NCBI RefSeq assembly: GCF_900110465.1
Contig: NZ_FODV01000001.1
Coordinates: 310,001 to 374,000, forward strand
Source: Halogranum amylolyticum
Lineage (GTDB): Archaea > Halobacteriota > Halobacteria > Halobacteriales > Haloferacaceae
DNA: 64,000 nucleotides
Reading direction: 5' to 3'
Shown here: positions 32,514 to 41,412 of the stretch, piece by piece
Numbering within the stretch: position 1 is the first letter of the stretch
Layout: each line of letters opens with the position of its first letter
Notes under the pieces: model-generated
The model's input: the letters and a program-made list of their open reading frames with translations, nothing else
What the model was told of the DNA's origin: nothing
Databases searched by the model: none
Made by a program: the position numbers and the translations under genes

Positions 32514-33686
32514 TCAGCGTCGGTCGGGGTCCTCGCCCGCGAGGCGGTTTGCGATGGCCTCCGAGTCCTCGCTTCCGAGCGCCGAGTCGACGAGGAGGTG
32601 GCCGCCGATGGTGGCGGGGCTGATCACCGTGTCCGCGCCGGCGCGCCGCATCTTGTTCACGTTCTCGCGGTGGGTCGCGGCTGCGACGATGCGAACTTCG
32701 GGGTTGAGTTGGCGGGCGGTGAGGATGGCGAGTGCGTCCTGTGCGTCCTCGTTGGTGGCGACGACGACAGCGCGGGCGCGCGAGATCTTCGCACGCCGCA
32801 GCACGTCTTCGTCGCTGGGGTCGCCCGTGAGGACGCTGTAGCCGCGGTCCGAGAGGAGGCGTGCCCGCTCGGACTCGAGTGTGACGATGAGAAACTCCGC
32901 TCTCTCGTCGAGTTCTTCGAGGATCGGTTCGGTCAGCTCCCCGTAGCCGAGCACGAGGATGTGGTCGTCGAGCAGGTCGAGCTGTGATTCGGTCATCTTT
33001 CCGAGTGCTTTCGACAGGCGGGCTTCGATCGCGGGCGTGAGCAGCACACCGAGTGCGACCGCGAAGGCGGCGACGTTGACCAGCAGCACTGAGATGGCAA
33101 ACAGTGCCGCTCTGTCGGTCGCGGGCGTGATGTCGCCGTAGCCGACGGTGCTGCCGGTGACGATGGTGTACCAGTAGGCGTCGGTCAGCGACTGGACGTT
33201 GTTGAACTCCTCGCGGAGCGCGTAGGTGCCGGCGGTGCCGTACAGTTGGGCACCGACGAGCGAGACGACAGCGGCCAGCTGCGTGGTCGTGAGATCGAGA
33301 TCGCGGGTGAACCGTCCGCGGTTCAGCAGGACGACCGGCAGCGACACCGTCGAGAGCACGACGAGCGGGAAGGAGTAGACGCTGGCCTGCAGCAGTCCCT
33401 GGGCGGCAGTGACGGGCAGCAGAACGACCGTCGACGTCCACGCCGCTCGGAGTCCGCTGCGGAGGCCGAGCGCGCTCCCGAGCATGAGAAACCCCGTGAG
33501 TGCGCCAGTGAAGCCGACCGTCTGTTGGACGAGTTCGGGCACGTACTGGACGAGCGGTCCGCTCGGCGTCGACGAGATGTTCGCGATGCCCGTCGCGACC
33601 GAGAGCACGGCGACGGCGAACGTCAGCACCATCGACGCGCGCGCACCGACCCACTCGCGGTCCACCTCGACTCCCCGCAGTGCCAT
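32514..33686 (-). CDS. K+ channel with RCK-N lobe
   Basis: A 390-residue potassium channel. N-terminal helices (about 16-36, 55-76, 82-98, 102-122) precede a pore module: helix 134-153, filter TVGYGD at 181-185, and helix 193-216. An RCK (TrkA-N) Rossmann lobe follows (about 242-360) starting ILVLGYGELT; the loop G-x-G-x-x-T and the acidic residue at the end of strand 2 fit NAD(P)/nucleotide binding. The C-terminal RCK-C lobe is missing; the protein ends about 30 residues later with charged residues. Divergent to two proteins that carry RCK-C lobes. A TATATAAA-like box sits 27 bases upstream of the start. Confidence 0.9.
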   Translation of the reverse strand: MALRGVEVDREWVGARASMVLTFAVAVLSVATGIANISSTPSGPLVQYVPELVQQTVGFTGALTGFLMLGSALGLRSGLRAAWTSTVVLLPVTAAQGLLQASVYSFPLVVLSTVSLPVVLLNRGRFTRDLDLTTTQLAAVVSLVGAQLYGTAGTYALREEFNNVQSLTDAYWYTIVTGSTVGYGDITPATDRAALFAISVLLVNVAAFAVALGVLLTPAIEARLSKALGKMTESQLDLLDDHILVLGYGELTEPILEELDERAEFLIVTLESERARLLSDRGYSVLTGDPSDEDVLRRAKISRARAVVVATNEDAQDALAILTARQLNPEVRIVAAATHRENVNKMRRAGADTVISPATIGGHLLVDSALGSEDSEAIANRLAGEDPDRR

Positions 33687-33708
33687 ATCGGTCCTCAGAC
33701 GCCGTCTG

Positions 33709-33717
33709 GATATAAAG
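33709..33717 (-). promoter_or_regulatory. TATA box of the K+ channel gene
   Basis: GATATAAAG (on the minus strand CTTTATATC) is centred 27 bases upstream of the channel ATG at 33686, the spacing of a leaderless promoter. The divergent gene at 33775 appears to use a separate GGTTTAGTC box about 25 bases before its start. Confidence 0.65.
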
Positions 33718-33774
33718 CCTCACGGCTCTGTCGCCGACCCGTCCAGCGGTACTGGTTTAGTCTAGCGGCGAGAG

Positions 33775-35022
33775 ATGCCCCGCATGGCCGCACTTCCGGT
33801 CGAGATCGTCTACGGAATCTATCTCGGCATCCTCGCAGGCATCATCCCCGCACTCATCGCGGGGGCGCTCGGCTTTGTGTTCAAGTACTTCACGGACGTC
33901 TCTATCCCCGGGTTCGGTGTCGTCGTCCTCGCACTCGCCATCGCGGGGGTCAACGGCGGTCTCTTGGCGCTGAACGACAAGGCGATCACGCAGGCAGAGC
34001 ACAACGTCGCCATCGTCGTCGCCATCATCGTCGTGCTGATGCTCACTCTCTACGCGCACGCACAAGGGGACAAACTCGGCGAGCAACTGCCGAAGCGCAT
34101 CACGCTGAAGAAGATCACGGAGCGCACGCTCTCGACGGACGTGGTCGAGCTCGTCGGCGGACGCGGACAGGTCCGGGTCACCGTCGCTGGCGAGGTGGCG
34201 GACGTCGAGGGCTACCCGCCGATGCCGACCGAGTTGCGGGCAGAGCTGCAGGACGGCGAGTGGACGTTCCCCGCCGACGTCCCGCTGACCGAACTCGAGA
34301 CGCGGCTGGCCGACCGTCTGCGGAACGACCACGACCTCGCAGAGGTGTCGGTCCGTCTCGACGAGCGAGCGCGGGCGACCATCGCCGCCGCACCGCCGGT
34401 CGGCGGACTCTCGAAGCGCGTCCCCGCCGGCAAGCGCGCCGTCTCGGTCGACACGCTCGTCCCGACGGGGGTGGCCCGCGGCGACGTCGTCGATCTCGTC
34501 ACCCCCGAGGAGACCGTCACCGGGACGGTGCTGAGTGTGAAATCGACGGAGAAGAAGGCGAAGAACGCCAAGGACGAACCGGGCGAGTCGGGTGTCGCGA
34601 CCGACGGCGGCACCGACGACGCCACCACCGAACCGCCCGAGCCGCTGGCGACGACCGCCGGTGGCGAGGGACGAGTGACGGTCGTCGTCGACCGACCGGC
34701 GGCGAAGACGGTTCTCGCGGCCCCGGCGACGCAGGTCGTCGTCCAGGCACGCGGCACGCGCCGCGAGTTCGAACTCACGACGCTGCTTCGGCGCGGGGGA
34801 CGTCGGTTCCGCCGCGTCTCGGTGAAGGCCGGTGGGCTGCTCGACGGCATCACCATCGGAGAGGCGAGCGTCCGCGACACGTACGACGTGGGTGTCCTGG
34901 CGGTCAGACACGACACGTGGCAGTTCGCCCCTCCGGAGTCGACGGAGCTGAGCGCCGGAGACGAACTGTTCGTCGTCGGGACGCGCGGGGCGCTCGACGC
35001 CTTCGCGGAGGTGGCCGCGTGA
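33775..35022 (+). CDS. Membrane-anchored RCK-C (TrkA-C) protein A
   Basis: A 415-residue protein with three N-terminal helices (about 8-34, 42-63, 77-96) and a large cytoplasmic part with two regions of the TrkA-C type: ELVGGRGQVRVTV...LETRLADRL early, and RFRRVSVKAGGLLDGITIGEASVRDTYDVGVLAVRHDTWQFAPPESTELSAGDELFVVGTRGAL at the end (about 350-410). No Rossmann RCK-N lobe. A Lys/Asp/Thr-rich linker lies at about 258-295. The gene overlaps the next by GTGA and is divergent to a K+ channel lacking RCK-C, suggesting a joint function. MAALPV at 33784 is an alternative start. Confidence 0.82.
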   Translation: MPRMAALPVEIVYGIYLGILAGIIPALIAGALGFVFKYFTDVSIPGFGVVVLALAIAGVNGGLLALNDKAITQAEHNVAIVVAIIVVLMLTLYAHAQGDKLGEQLPKRITLKKITERTLSTDVVELVGGRGQVRVTVAGEVADVEGYPPMPTELRAELQDGEWTFPADVPLTELETRLADRLRNDHDLAEVSVRLDERARATIAAAPPVGGLSKRVPAGKRAVSVDTLVPTGVARGDVVDLVTPEETVTGTVLSVKSTEKKAKNAKDEPGESGVATDGGTDDATTEPPEPLATTAGGEGRVTVVVDRPAAKTVLAAPATQVVVQARGTRREFELTTLLRRGGRRFRRVSVKAGGLLDGITIGEASVRDTYDVGVLAVRHDTWQFAPPESTELSAGDELFVVGTRGALDAFAEVAA

Positions 35023-36206
35023 GCCTCCCGCTGCAGAGCGGGCTTCCAGTCGGGCAGCTGCTCGCGGGTGCTGCCGGCGTCGTCGCGGACCTGCTCGGCT
35101 ACGCCCTCGCCGCGGCGGTCGCCGCGGGCGTGGTCTCGCTGGTCTTCCGGTGGTACTTCAAGGAGCAGGCGTCGAAGGGCGTCGCCGCGCTCGTCGGCGT
35201 CGCCGCCGTGGCGGCGCTCCTGAACGCCGAGAAACTCACCGGCGTCATCGACCCCACCACCGCGGCGGTGCTGTTCGACCTCGACGAGGTGCTCACGAAC
35301 GTCGCGGCCATCGCCGTCGCCGTCGCAGCCTCCGTCGCCGGATGGCGGGTCGGGGACGCCGCTGCGACGAACGTCTTCGCCGTCACGGGCGTCAAGGGAC
35401 TCGAAGGCGAGGTGAGCAGGGTCGTCCGCTCCGTCGGCCGCGTCACGGCCGTCACGCTGCCCGCGGAGGTCGGCGATATGGACGAACACGACGCGGTCTC
35501 CGAGGAGAAGAAGACCGAGATAGCCGGCAAGACGCTGCTGTTCCCGCGGCGGTTGACCGTCGAAGAACTCCGCGACCGACTGGTGTCCCGACTGAAGGAC
35601 GACTACGGCGTCGGCTACGTCGACGTGGAGGTGACCGAGAAGGGGACGGTGGGGTATCTCGCGGTCGGCAGTCGCATGACGGGCATCGGCCCGACGCTCA
35701 CGCCCGGAGCGGCCGCCGTCGCCGTCGAGGCCGACCCGGCCACGAGCGCCAGCCCGGGCGACGTCGTGCAGGTGTGGACCGACGCCGACTCGCCGGAGCG
35801 GGTCGTCACCGCGGAGTTACGTGCCACCAGCGACGACGTGGCCACGCTCGCGGTCGACGCCGCGGACGCGACGAAACTCGACACCGGCCGGTCGTACCGA
35901 CTGATGACGCTCCCGTCGGAGCCACAGACCGACCGCGAGTTCGCCTCGTTGCTCCGGGCGGCCGCCGAGACGATGGGCGTCGTGACCGTCCAGGAGGGAA
36001 GTACGCTCACCGAACGGACCGTCGGCGACCTCGACCAGACCGTCACCGCCGTCCGGTCAGCAGCGGGCTCGATCGAAGCGCTTCCGCCGGGAAGTCGGTC
36101 GTTCGCGGTCGGTGACGTCCTCTACGTCGTCGCCCGACCCGAGGGGCTGCGGAGACTGGAGACGGCGGCACAGGCGCAACCCTCTTCACCCGCCGTCGGG
36201 GAGTGA
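35019..36206 (+). CDS. Membrane-anchored RCK-C (TrkA-C) protein B
   Basis: A 395-residue relative of the previous protein, starting at a GTG that overlaps its stop (GTGA). Four hydrophobic segments (about 13-42, 49-65, 75-110 broken in two) are followed by a cytoplasmic half with a VEVTEKGTVGYLAVGSRMTGIGPTL region and a C-terminal TrkA-C-like stretch (MGVVTVQEGSTLTERTVGDL...AGSIEALPPGSRSFAVGDVLYVVARPEGLRRLE). Again no RCK-N lobe. Coupled translation with protein A implies a complex. samp1 starts 5 bases after its stop. Confidence 0.8.
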   Translation: MSLPLQSGLPVGQLLAGAAGVVADLLGYALAAAVAAGVVSLVFRWYFKEQASKGVAALVGVAAVAALLNAEKLTGVIDPTTAAVLFDLDEVLTNVAAIAVAVAASVAGWRVGDAAATNVFAVTGVKGLEGEVSRVVRSVGRVTAVTLPAEVGDMDEHDAVSEEKKTEIAGKTLLFPRRLTVEELRDRLVSRLKDDYGVGYVDVEVTEKGTVGYLAVGSRMTGIGPTLTPGAAAVAVEADPATSASPGDVVQVWTDADSPERVVTAELRATSDDVATLAVDAADATKLDTGRSYRLMTLPSEPQTDREFASLLRAAAETMGVVTVQEGSTLTERTVGDLDQTVTAVRSAAGSIEALPPGSRSFAVGDVLYVVARPEGLRRLETAAQAQPSSPAVGE

Positions 36207-36211
36207 GTGAC

Positions 36212-36487
36212 ATGGAGTGGAAGCTGTTTGCGGACCTCGCAGAACTCGCAGGAGACCGGCACGTCTCGGTCGCCGTCGACGACGACGCGACCGTCGGCGA
36301 CGCCCTCGACTCGCTGTTGGCGGCACATCCTGCGCTCGCCGACCGCGTGCTCGACGACGACGGCGACCTCAGAGACCACATCAACGTCCTCCGGAACGGG
36401 GAGAACGTGTTCTCCGAGGACGGGCTGGCAACGACGCTCGAGACGGGCGACGAACTCGCGCTGTTCCCGCCGGTCAGCGGGGGCTAA
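36212..36487 (+). CDS. samp1: Ubiquitin-like modifier SAMP1
   Basis: A 91-residue beta-grasp protein nearly identical in pattern to Haloferax SAMP1: MEWKLFADLAELAGDRHV at the start, DDATVGDALDSLLAAHPAL in the middle, DHINVLRNGENVF and the terminal LALFPPVSGG. The last two Gly are directly before the stop, so it is ready for activation by the E1-like UbaA; family members modify proteins and support molybdopterin thio-transfer. A GTG at 36203 would add three residues; the MEWK start fits the family. It follows RCK-C protein B by 5 bases and is convergent with the next gene. Confidence 0.93.
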   Translation: MEWKLFADLAELAGDRHVSVAVDDDATVGDALDSLLAAHPALADRVLDDDGDLRDHINVLRNGENVFSEDGLATTLETGDELALFPPVSGG

Positions 36488-36491
36488 CCTC

Positions 36492-36887
36492 TCACGCGCC
36501 GTCGGTGCCGTCTCTCGGCGGTCCGTCGGTGTCGACGCCGACGTCGCCATCGGACTCGGCGCCCGTCTCGGCGTCAGTTCTCGCGGCGTCGCCCGCCTCG
36601 GCCGAGAACTGCGAGGTCTCCTCGACCTGCGAGGCGAGCGTCACCGCGTCCGCGGCGACCGTCTCGTAGTCGAGGCCGGACTCGCTGGCGACGATGCGGA
36701 GATGCGTCGCGAGCAACGAGAGCGCCTGCAACCCCTCCTGTTCGTCGTCCGCCCCGTCGGTTCGGTAGGAGAACGTGGTGTCGACCTCCTCGCCGTCGCG
36801 GACGACGCCGACGTGGAAGGCGGTGACGGCGTCGTCGTCGAGCATCGCGCGTGCGGCGTCGAGTTCGGTCCGGAACGTGTCGTCCAT
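36492..36887 (-). CDS. Hypothetical acidic protein
   Basis: A 131-residue acidic protein not recognised. It has an N-terminal alpha-beta unit (FRTELDAARAMLDDDAVTAFHVGVVRDGEEVDTTFSY) that looks like a small sensor-type sheet, a long helix (EGLQALSLLATHLRIVASESGLDYETVAADAVTLASQVEE) and a disordered Asp/Thr-rich tail of about 40 residues. No metal or membrane feature. It lies downstream of the Rieske gene on the same strand with an 88-base gap and could share its transcript. Confidence 0.65.
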   Translation of the reverse strand: MDDTFRTELDAARAMLDDDAVTAFHVGVVRDGEEVDTTFSYRTDGADDEQEGLQALSLLATHLRIVASESGLDYETVAADAVTLASQVEETSQFSAEAGDAARTDAETGAESDGDVGVDTDGPPRDGTDGA

Positions 36888-36975
36888 AGCCGACGCTACC
36901 GGCCGAGAGACAGAAAAGACACCGGACGACGCGGGAGACCGAGGGGGGAGAGAGAAGACGGAGGCGGTGTAGGTG

Positions 36976-37824
36976 TTACTCCTCCGGGCGCGGACGGGCG
37001 ACGAACAGCGTCTCGGTGATGGTGAACGGGTCGTACACCGACTGGTGACACTGACAGTAGACGTCGTTCTCGGCGTTGAACTTCGCGGCGTCGGCGGCCT
37101 GTTTGTAGCCGGGGACACAGCAGAAGTGCGTACACTTGTTCAGCCAGGCGATGAACCCCTGCGAGGTCGACGCCTTCAGCCACGGGTCGTCCTGTGCGGC
37201 CTGCTGGATGCGCTCGCTGCGGACGACCTGGATCGGGATCGTGTCCTCGGAGTCCTGCGAGCGCCACGTGCCGGACGCCGGTTTGCCGACGCCGGAGTCG
37301 CCGATGCCGTTGCCCCACGACTTGTAGTCGGAGAAGTCGTCGACGTGGAGTCTGTCGCCCTCACTGTAGGCGTCCTGCTGCCAGGTGTACGCCGGGTTGG
37401 CACCAGAGACGAAGTAGTTGTCACTCTCGTAGTCCGGCTGAATCCCCTGGTAGGACTCGACACCACAGTACTGGAACCACTCCGAGGAGTACGTGACGTC
37501 GCTACCGTTGAAGTTCTCGGTCTCGGCGACCTGGAACGTGACCCCACCCTCGGTGATCTCCTGGACCTCGGGCCAGACGCCCTTGAGGTAGCCCTCGGAG
37601 TCGATCTCGATGGGAATCTGCGGCATCCCCCGCGGCGCGGGTCCGGCGGTGTTCTCAATGGCCATCGCCTGCGTCGACCCACCGCCAGCCCCCGAGGACG
37701 TGGTCGCGCTGTTGACAGTGACTGCGCCGGTCGTCCCGACGCCAGCGAGTGCCGCGCCCCCGACGACGCCCTTGACGAACCGTCGCCGACCGGACTCGGT
37801 CGGGTACTTGTCGTCGTTGCTCAT
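36976..37824 (-). CDS. Tat-exported Rieske [2Fe-2S] protein
   Basis: A 282-residue iron-sulfur protein. The N-terminus has a Tat signal (GRRRFVKG, then a hydrophobic AALAGVGTTGAV), so the domain is outside the membrane. The Rieske motif is CTHFCCVPGYK and CQCHQS: Cys/His pairs ligate the cluster, Cys at the end of the first and of the second box form the disulfide; one extra Cys (CTHFCC) is unusual. An insertion of about 100 residues between the signal and the cluster fits archaeal Rieske proteins. No cytochrome b or halocyanin gene adjoins it, so it is orphaned here. Confidence 0.9.
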   Translation of the reverse strand: MSNDDKYPTESGRRRFVKGVVGGAALAGVGTTGAVTVNSATTSSGAGGGSTQAMAIENTAGPAPRGMPQIPIEIDSEGYLKGVWPEVQEITEGGVTFQVAETENFNGSDVTYSSEWFQYCGVESYQGIQPDYESDNYFVSGANPAYTWQQDAYSEGDRLHVDDFSDYKSWGNGIGDSGVGKPASGTWRSQDSEDTIPIQVVRSERIQQAAQDDPWLKASTSQGFIAWLNKCTHFCCVPGYKQAADAAKFNAENDVYCQCHQSVYDPFTITETLFVARPRPEE

Positions 37825-38267
37825 GGCTGACCCTTAGTGTGGCTGGTAAAAAGAGTGACGAAGTGAGCGGTCGTCACCGGGACGAGATTCCCTGTCAGCG
37901 GAACGCTCGCCCGGGTATTTTCCGCTCCACGGAGCGCCGCTACTCCGCTCGGGAGTGGGACGGAGCGGTATATAGGGCACTTAGCGAGCTATTTGTCGGC
38001 GGCGGCGAACCTTTCTTGTGGCGTCAGACGGTAGCCCGTAGAGCCACCTACCCGTCGCGCCACCGCAGCCTGTCGCCCACGAAGTGCCGCCGTGTGCGTC
38101 CGTCGGTCGCGACGCTTCCCCACCCCCCTCGTCGCGGCCGCCCTCCTCGCGACGTCGCCACCCAAGTCGAAAGCACAACGAACGTTGATTAACGATTTAC
38201 TCGCTCCTAAGGCAATTTTTCGAGTCGAATCGTGCCCTTTTATCACATGGCAACGGTAGTCATCATC
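37825..38267. other. 443-base noncoding spacer, structured
   Basis: No credible gene: the only long frame (37839-38192, plus) encodes a basic protein unlike the acidic proteome. It holds a cluster of inverted repeats at 37922-37968 (CCGCTCC with GGAGCGG, CGCTCC/GGAGCG, ACTCC/GGAGT), directly before a GGTATATAG box at 37967-37975, then 200 bases of GC-rich DNA. It serves as the divergent promoter area of the Rieske and ppc genes and could encode a small RNA starting near 37998. Confidence 0.55.
38238..38243 (+). promoter_or_regulatory. TATA element of ppc
   Basis: TTTTAT lies 25-30 bases before the ATG at 38268, which favours this start and a leaderless transcript over the in-frame ATG at 38247. 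Confidence 0.55.
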
Positions 38268-40961
38268 ATGAAGCTCCACAACCGGAACGTCAGACAGGAC
38301 GTCCGCGAACTGGGGGCGCTTCTGGGCAACGTGCTCGAAGCCCAGACCTCGACGGCGGATTTCGAGACTGTCGAGGACCTGCGGACGGCGGCGATCGCCT
38401 ACCGCGACGGCTCCGCTCCCAGCCGACAACCGCTTCGTGACGTCGTCGAATCGCTTCAACCGGAACGCGAGAGCGTGGTCGCTCGCGCGTTCACCACCTA
38501 CTTCGAGCTCATCAACCTCGCCGAGGAGCGCGAACGGGTCCGCGCCGTCCGCAAGAGTTCACAGGACGGGACGCTCGAGGACAGCCTCGACGAGACGATC
38601 GCCGAACTGGCGGACGGCGACGCCGACAGCGAGACCGTCCAGCAGGTGCTCGACGACGTGCTCATCGAACCGACGTTCACCGCCCACCCGACGGAGGCGC
38701 GTCGGAAGACGGTGAAGGCGAAACTCCGTTCTATCGCCGACGACCTCGAGACGCTCGACGAGCGGCGGATGACCGACCGCGAGGAGGGACATATCTGGAC
38801 CCGCGTCGACGCCGAGGTGACGAGCCTCTGGCAGACCCCACAGGTCCGGAACCGTCGACCCGAACCGACAGACGAGGCGCGGAACGTCCAGTGGTACCTC
38901 GAGAACACGCTGTTCGACGTCGTCGGCGAGGTGTACAGCGAACTGGAGGAGATCGTCTCCGAGGAGTACCCCGACGTCGACGTCCCCAAACTGTTCGAGT
39001 TCCGGTCGTGGGCCGGCAGCGACCGCGACGGCAACCCGTTCGTCACGCCCGAAGTGACGACCGAGACGCTGGAACGCCAGCGGTCGGTCGTGCTTGGGAA
39101 GTACCGGGTCGCGCTGAAGCGACTCTCCGGCGTCCTGAGTCAGGACGGCAGTCGCATCGAGACGGGGAACTCGTTCGCCGAGTCGCTGGCGGACGACCGC
39201 GAGCAACTGCCGGCCGTCGCTGAGGAGACCGAGGAACGTTACCCCGACGAACCGTACCGCCAGAAGCTGAAACTGATGCGCGATCGTCTCGACCGCGTCG
39301 AGGATGTCCGTCCCGGCGGCTACGAGAGCCACGAGGAACTCATCGACGACCTCGAGACGATCGCGGCGAGTCTCGAGCGCAACGGCGCGGCGAAGGTCGC
39401 CGACGCGTTCGTCGAACCCCTGATCCGGCAGGTCGACACGTTCGCCTTCTCGCTGGCGAGTCTCGACCTGCGGGACCACCGCGAGATGCACACCGCAGCC
39501 ATCCACGAGGCGCTGGAGCAGGAGGGCTTCGACTACCGCAACCTCGACGAGGACGAGCGGGTCGAGCTGCTGACCGACGCTGTCCTGCAGGACGAACCCG
39601 TCCTCGACCTCGAGTCGCCGGGTGACGTCTCCGAGGAGACCGAGCGCGTCCTCACGCGGTTCGCGAAGCTCGCCGACTGGCAGCGCGAGTACGGTGCAGA
39701 GGCGATCGACACCTACGCCATCTCGATGACCGAGGAGCCGAGCCACGTCCTCGAGGTGCTGTTCCTCGCCGACCAGGCGGGCGTCGTCTCGCTGCCGGAC
39801 CACTGCGGGCTCGACATCGTCCCCCTCCTGGAGACCGAGTCGGCGCTCAACGGTGCCCGACGCATCATGGGGACGTTGTTCGAGAACGAGGCCTACGCAC
39901 AGGTGCTCGAGGCCCGAAACGGCGTTCAGGAGATCATGCTGGGCTACTCCGACTCCAACAAGGAGAACGGCGTGCTCGCCGCCAACTGGGACCTCTACAA
40001 GAACCAGCGCCGCCTCGCCGACATCACCGACGACCACGACGTGACGATGCGACTGTTCCACGGTCGCGGCGGCTCGATCTCCCGCGGCGGCGGACCGATG
40101 AACCAGGCGATGCTCGCACTACCGAACGAGACGGTGACGGGACAGATCAAGTTCACCGAGCAGGGCGAGGCCATCGCCGAGAAGTACGCAAACCGCCGCA
40201 TCGCCGAGCGCAACCTCGAACAGATGTTGGACGCGCAGATCCGCGCCCGACACAACGCCATGCTCGAACCGACCGAGGACGTCCCCGACGCCTGGGTCGA
40301 CGCGATGGACACGATGGCACAGGCCGCACGCGAGGAGTACCGCGACCTCCTCGAGACAGAGGGATTCGTCTCCTACTTCGAGCAGGCGACGCCCATCACG
40401 GTCATCGAGGAACTCAACCTCGGGTCGCGACCCGCCTCGCGGAGCGGCGAGCGCACCGTCGAGGACCTCCGGGCGATCCCGTGGGTGTTCTCGTGGACGC
40501 AGTCGCGCTGCATCCTCCCCGGCTGGTACTCGCTGGCCTCGGGGATGCAGGCGTACCTCGACGACGGCGGCGACCGCGAGACGCTGAAGGAGATGTACGA
40601 GTCGTGGCCGTTCTTCCGGACGACGCTCGACAACGCCGCGCTGTCGCTGGCGCGGACCGACCTCGAGATCGCCGCGGAGTACGCGAACCTCGCCGACGAG
40701 GACCTCCGCGAACGGTTCTTCACTCGCGTCTCCGAGGAGTACGAGGACGGCGTCGAGCTGGTGCTCGACGTCTCGGACCGCAACCGCCTACTGAAGCGCG
40801 ACTGGCTGGGCGACAGCCTGCGGCGGCGGAACCCCTACGTCGATCCGCTGAACCTGCTGCAGACGCATCTGCTCGCACAGACGCACCGGACGCCGTCGGA
40901 GGAGAAGACACTCCGTCTGACGGTGAAAGGGATCGCCGCGGGGATGAAAAACACCGGATAA
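38268..40961 (+). CDS. ppc: Phosphoenolpyruvate carboxylase, bacterial type
   Basis: Makes oxaloacetate from PEP and bicarbonate, the main anaplerotic step. The 897 residues are of the bacterial/plant length, not the ~500-residue archaeal form. Seen: FTAHPTEARRKTV with the catalytic His, RSWAGSDRDGNPF, GYSDSNKENG, the FHGRGGSISRGGGP loop with its catalytic Arg, and the C-terminal MKNTG. Start at 38268 (MKLHNRNVRQDV) fits the family and a TATA box 25-30 bases upstream. A single gene with a long upstream spacer; convergent with a small membrane gene. Confidence 0.94.
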   Translation: MKLHNRNVRQDVRELGALLGNVLEAQTSTADFETVEDLRTAAIAYRDGSAPSRQPLRDVVESLQPERESVVARAFTTYFELINLAEERERVRAVRKSSQDGTLEDSLDETIAELADGDADSETVQQVLDDVLIEPTFTAHPTEARRKTVKAKLRSIADDLETLDERRMTDREEGHIWTRVDAEVTSLWQTPQVRNRRPEPTDEARNVQWYLENTLFDVVGEVYSELEEIVSEEYPDVDVPKLFEFRSWAGSDRDGNPFVTPEVTTETLERQRSVVLGKYRVALKRLSGVLSQDGSRIETGNSFAESLADDREQLPAVAEETEERYPDEPYRQKLKLMRDRLDRVEDVRPGGYESHEELIDDLETIAASLERNGAAKVADAFVEPLIRQVDTFAFSLASLDLRDHREMHTAAIHEALEQEGFDYRNLDEDERVELLTDAVLQDEPVLDLESPGDVSEETERVLTRFAKLADWQREYGAEAIDTYAISMTEEPSHVLEVLFLADQAGVVSLPDHCGLDIVPLLETESALNGARRIMGTLFENEAYAQVLEARNGVQEIMLGYSDSNKENGVLAANWDLYKNQRRLADITDDHDVTMRLFHGRGGSISRGGGPMNQAMLALPNETVTGQIKFTEQGEAIAEKYANRRIAERNLEQMLDAQIRARHNAMLEPTEDVPDAWVDAMDTMAQAAREEYRDLLETEGFVSYFEQATPITVIEELNLGSRPASRSGERTVEDLRAIPWVFSWTQSRCILPGWYSLASGMQAYLDDGGDRETLKEMYESWPFFRTTLDNAALSLARTDLEIAAEYANLADEDLRERFFTRVSEEYEDGVELVLDVSDRNRLLKRDWLGDSLRRRNPYVDPLNLLQTHLLAQTHRTPSEEKTLRLTVKGIAAGMKNTG

Positions 40962-41022
40962 GCCGCGTTAGAGCGGAAACACGCTCTCGTCCGGCCGACC
41001 GGTGGAGTGATGTCGGCAGTCC

Positions 41023-41298
41023 TCAGTCACGGCGTCGTCGTCGCCATCGACGTGCCCGCGCCCGTCCAGTCTGTCGGACTTCGCTGATGGCGAAGAGGAG
41101 CCCCGAGAGGAACAGCAGTTCGTTGCCGGTGTAGACGTCGACGACGGGGTCGACGAGGTCGAAGAAGGCGGGTGGTGCCGCGAGTCCGAAGAACGCCAAC
41201 GCGAGCGCGGCGAACGCCGCGAAGCCGGCGAACCAGCGGGTGACGGTACCGCTCACGTAGCCGACGACGAAGACGAAGAGCGCTTCGAGGAGCGTCAT
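41023..41298 (-). CDS. Small three-helix membrane protein
   Basis: A 91-residue protein, MTLLEALFVFVVGYVSGTVTRW at the start, with three hydrophobic segments (about 4-20, 24-42, 58-72) and a C-terminal tail of dense Arg (RARARRWRRRRRD), giving positive-inside topology. It resembles haloarchaeal small membrane proteins of unknown function. ATG at 41304 would add MA in front. Convergent with ppc. No partner. Confidence 0.65.
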   Translation of the reverse strand: MTLLEALFVFVVGYVSGTVTRWFAGFAAFAALALAFFGLAAPPAFFDLVDPVVDVYTGNELLFLSGLLFAISEVRQTGRARARRWRRRRRD

Positions 41299-41412
41299 CG
41301 CCACCTCTCGGTTAGGCGTTCGAGCGGCGACGCAGTCGACGGTGGTGGGCTGAGAAGGGACACGTCGAGTCGATCTAGCCTCTCACGGCCGAAAACGGTG
41401 TCGTGTTCTGGC

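Noticed and set aside
33246..35018. N-terminal extension of the second RCK-C protein
   Set aside because: The frame is open far upstream but would cover the channel and the first RCK-C gene; the GTG at 35019 overlapping the previous stop is the natural start.
37839..38192. 117-codon frame in the Rieske-ppc spacer
   Set aside because: The product is Arg/Ser-rich and basic, unlike the acidic proteome, and spans the inverted repeats and TATA box.
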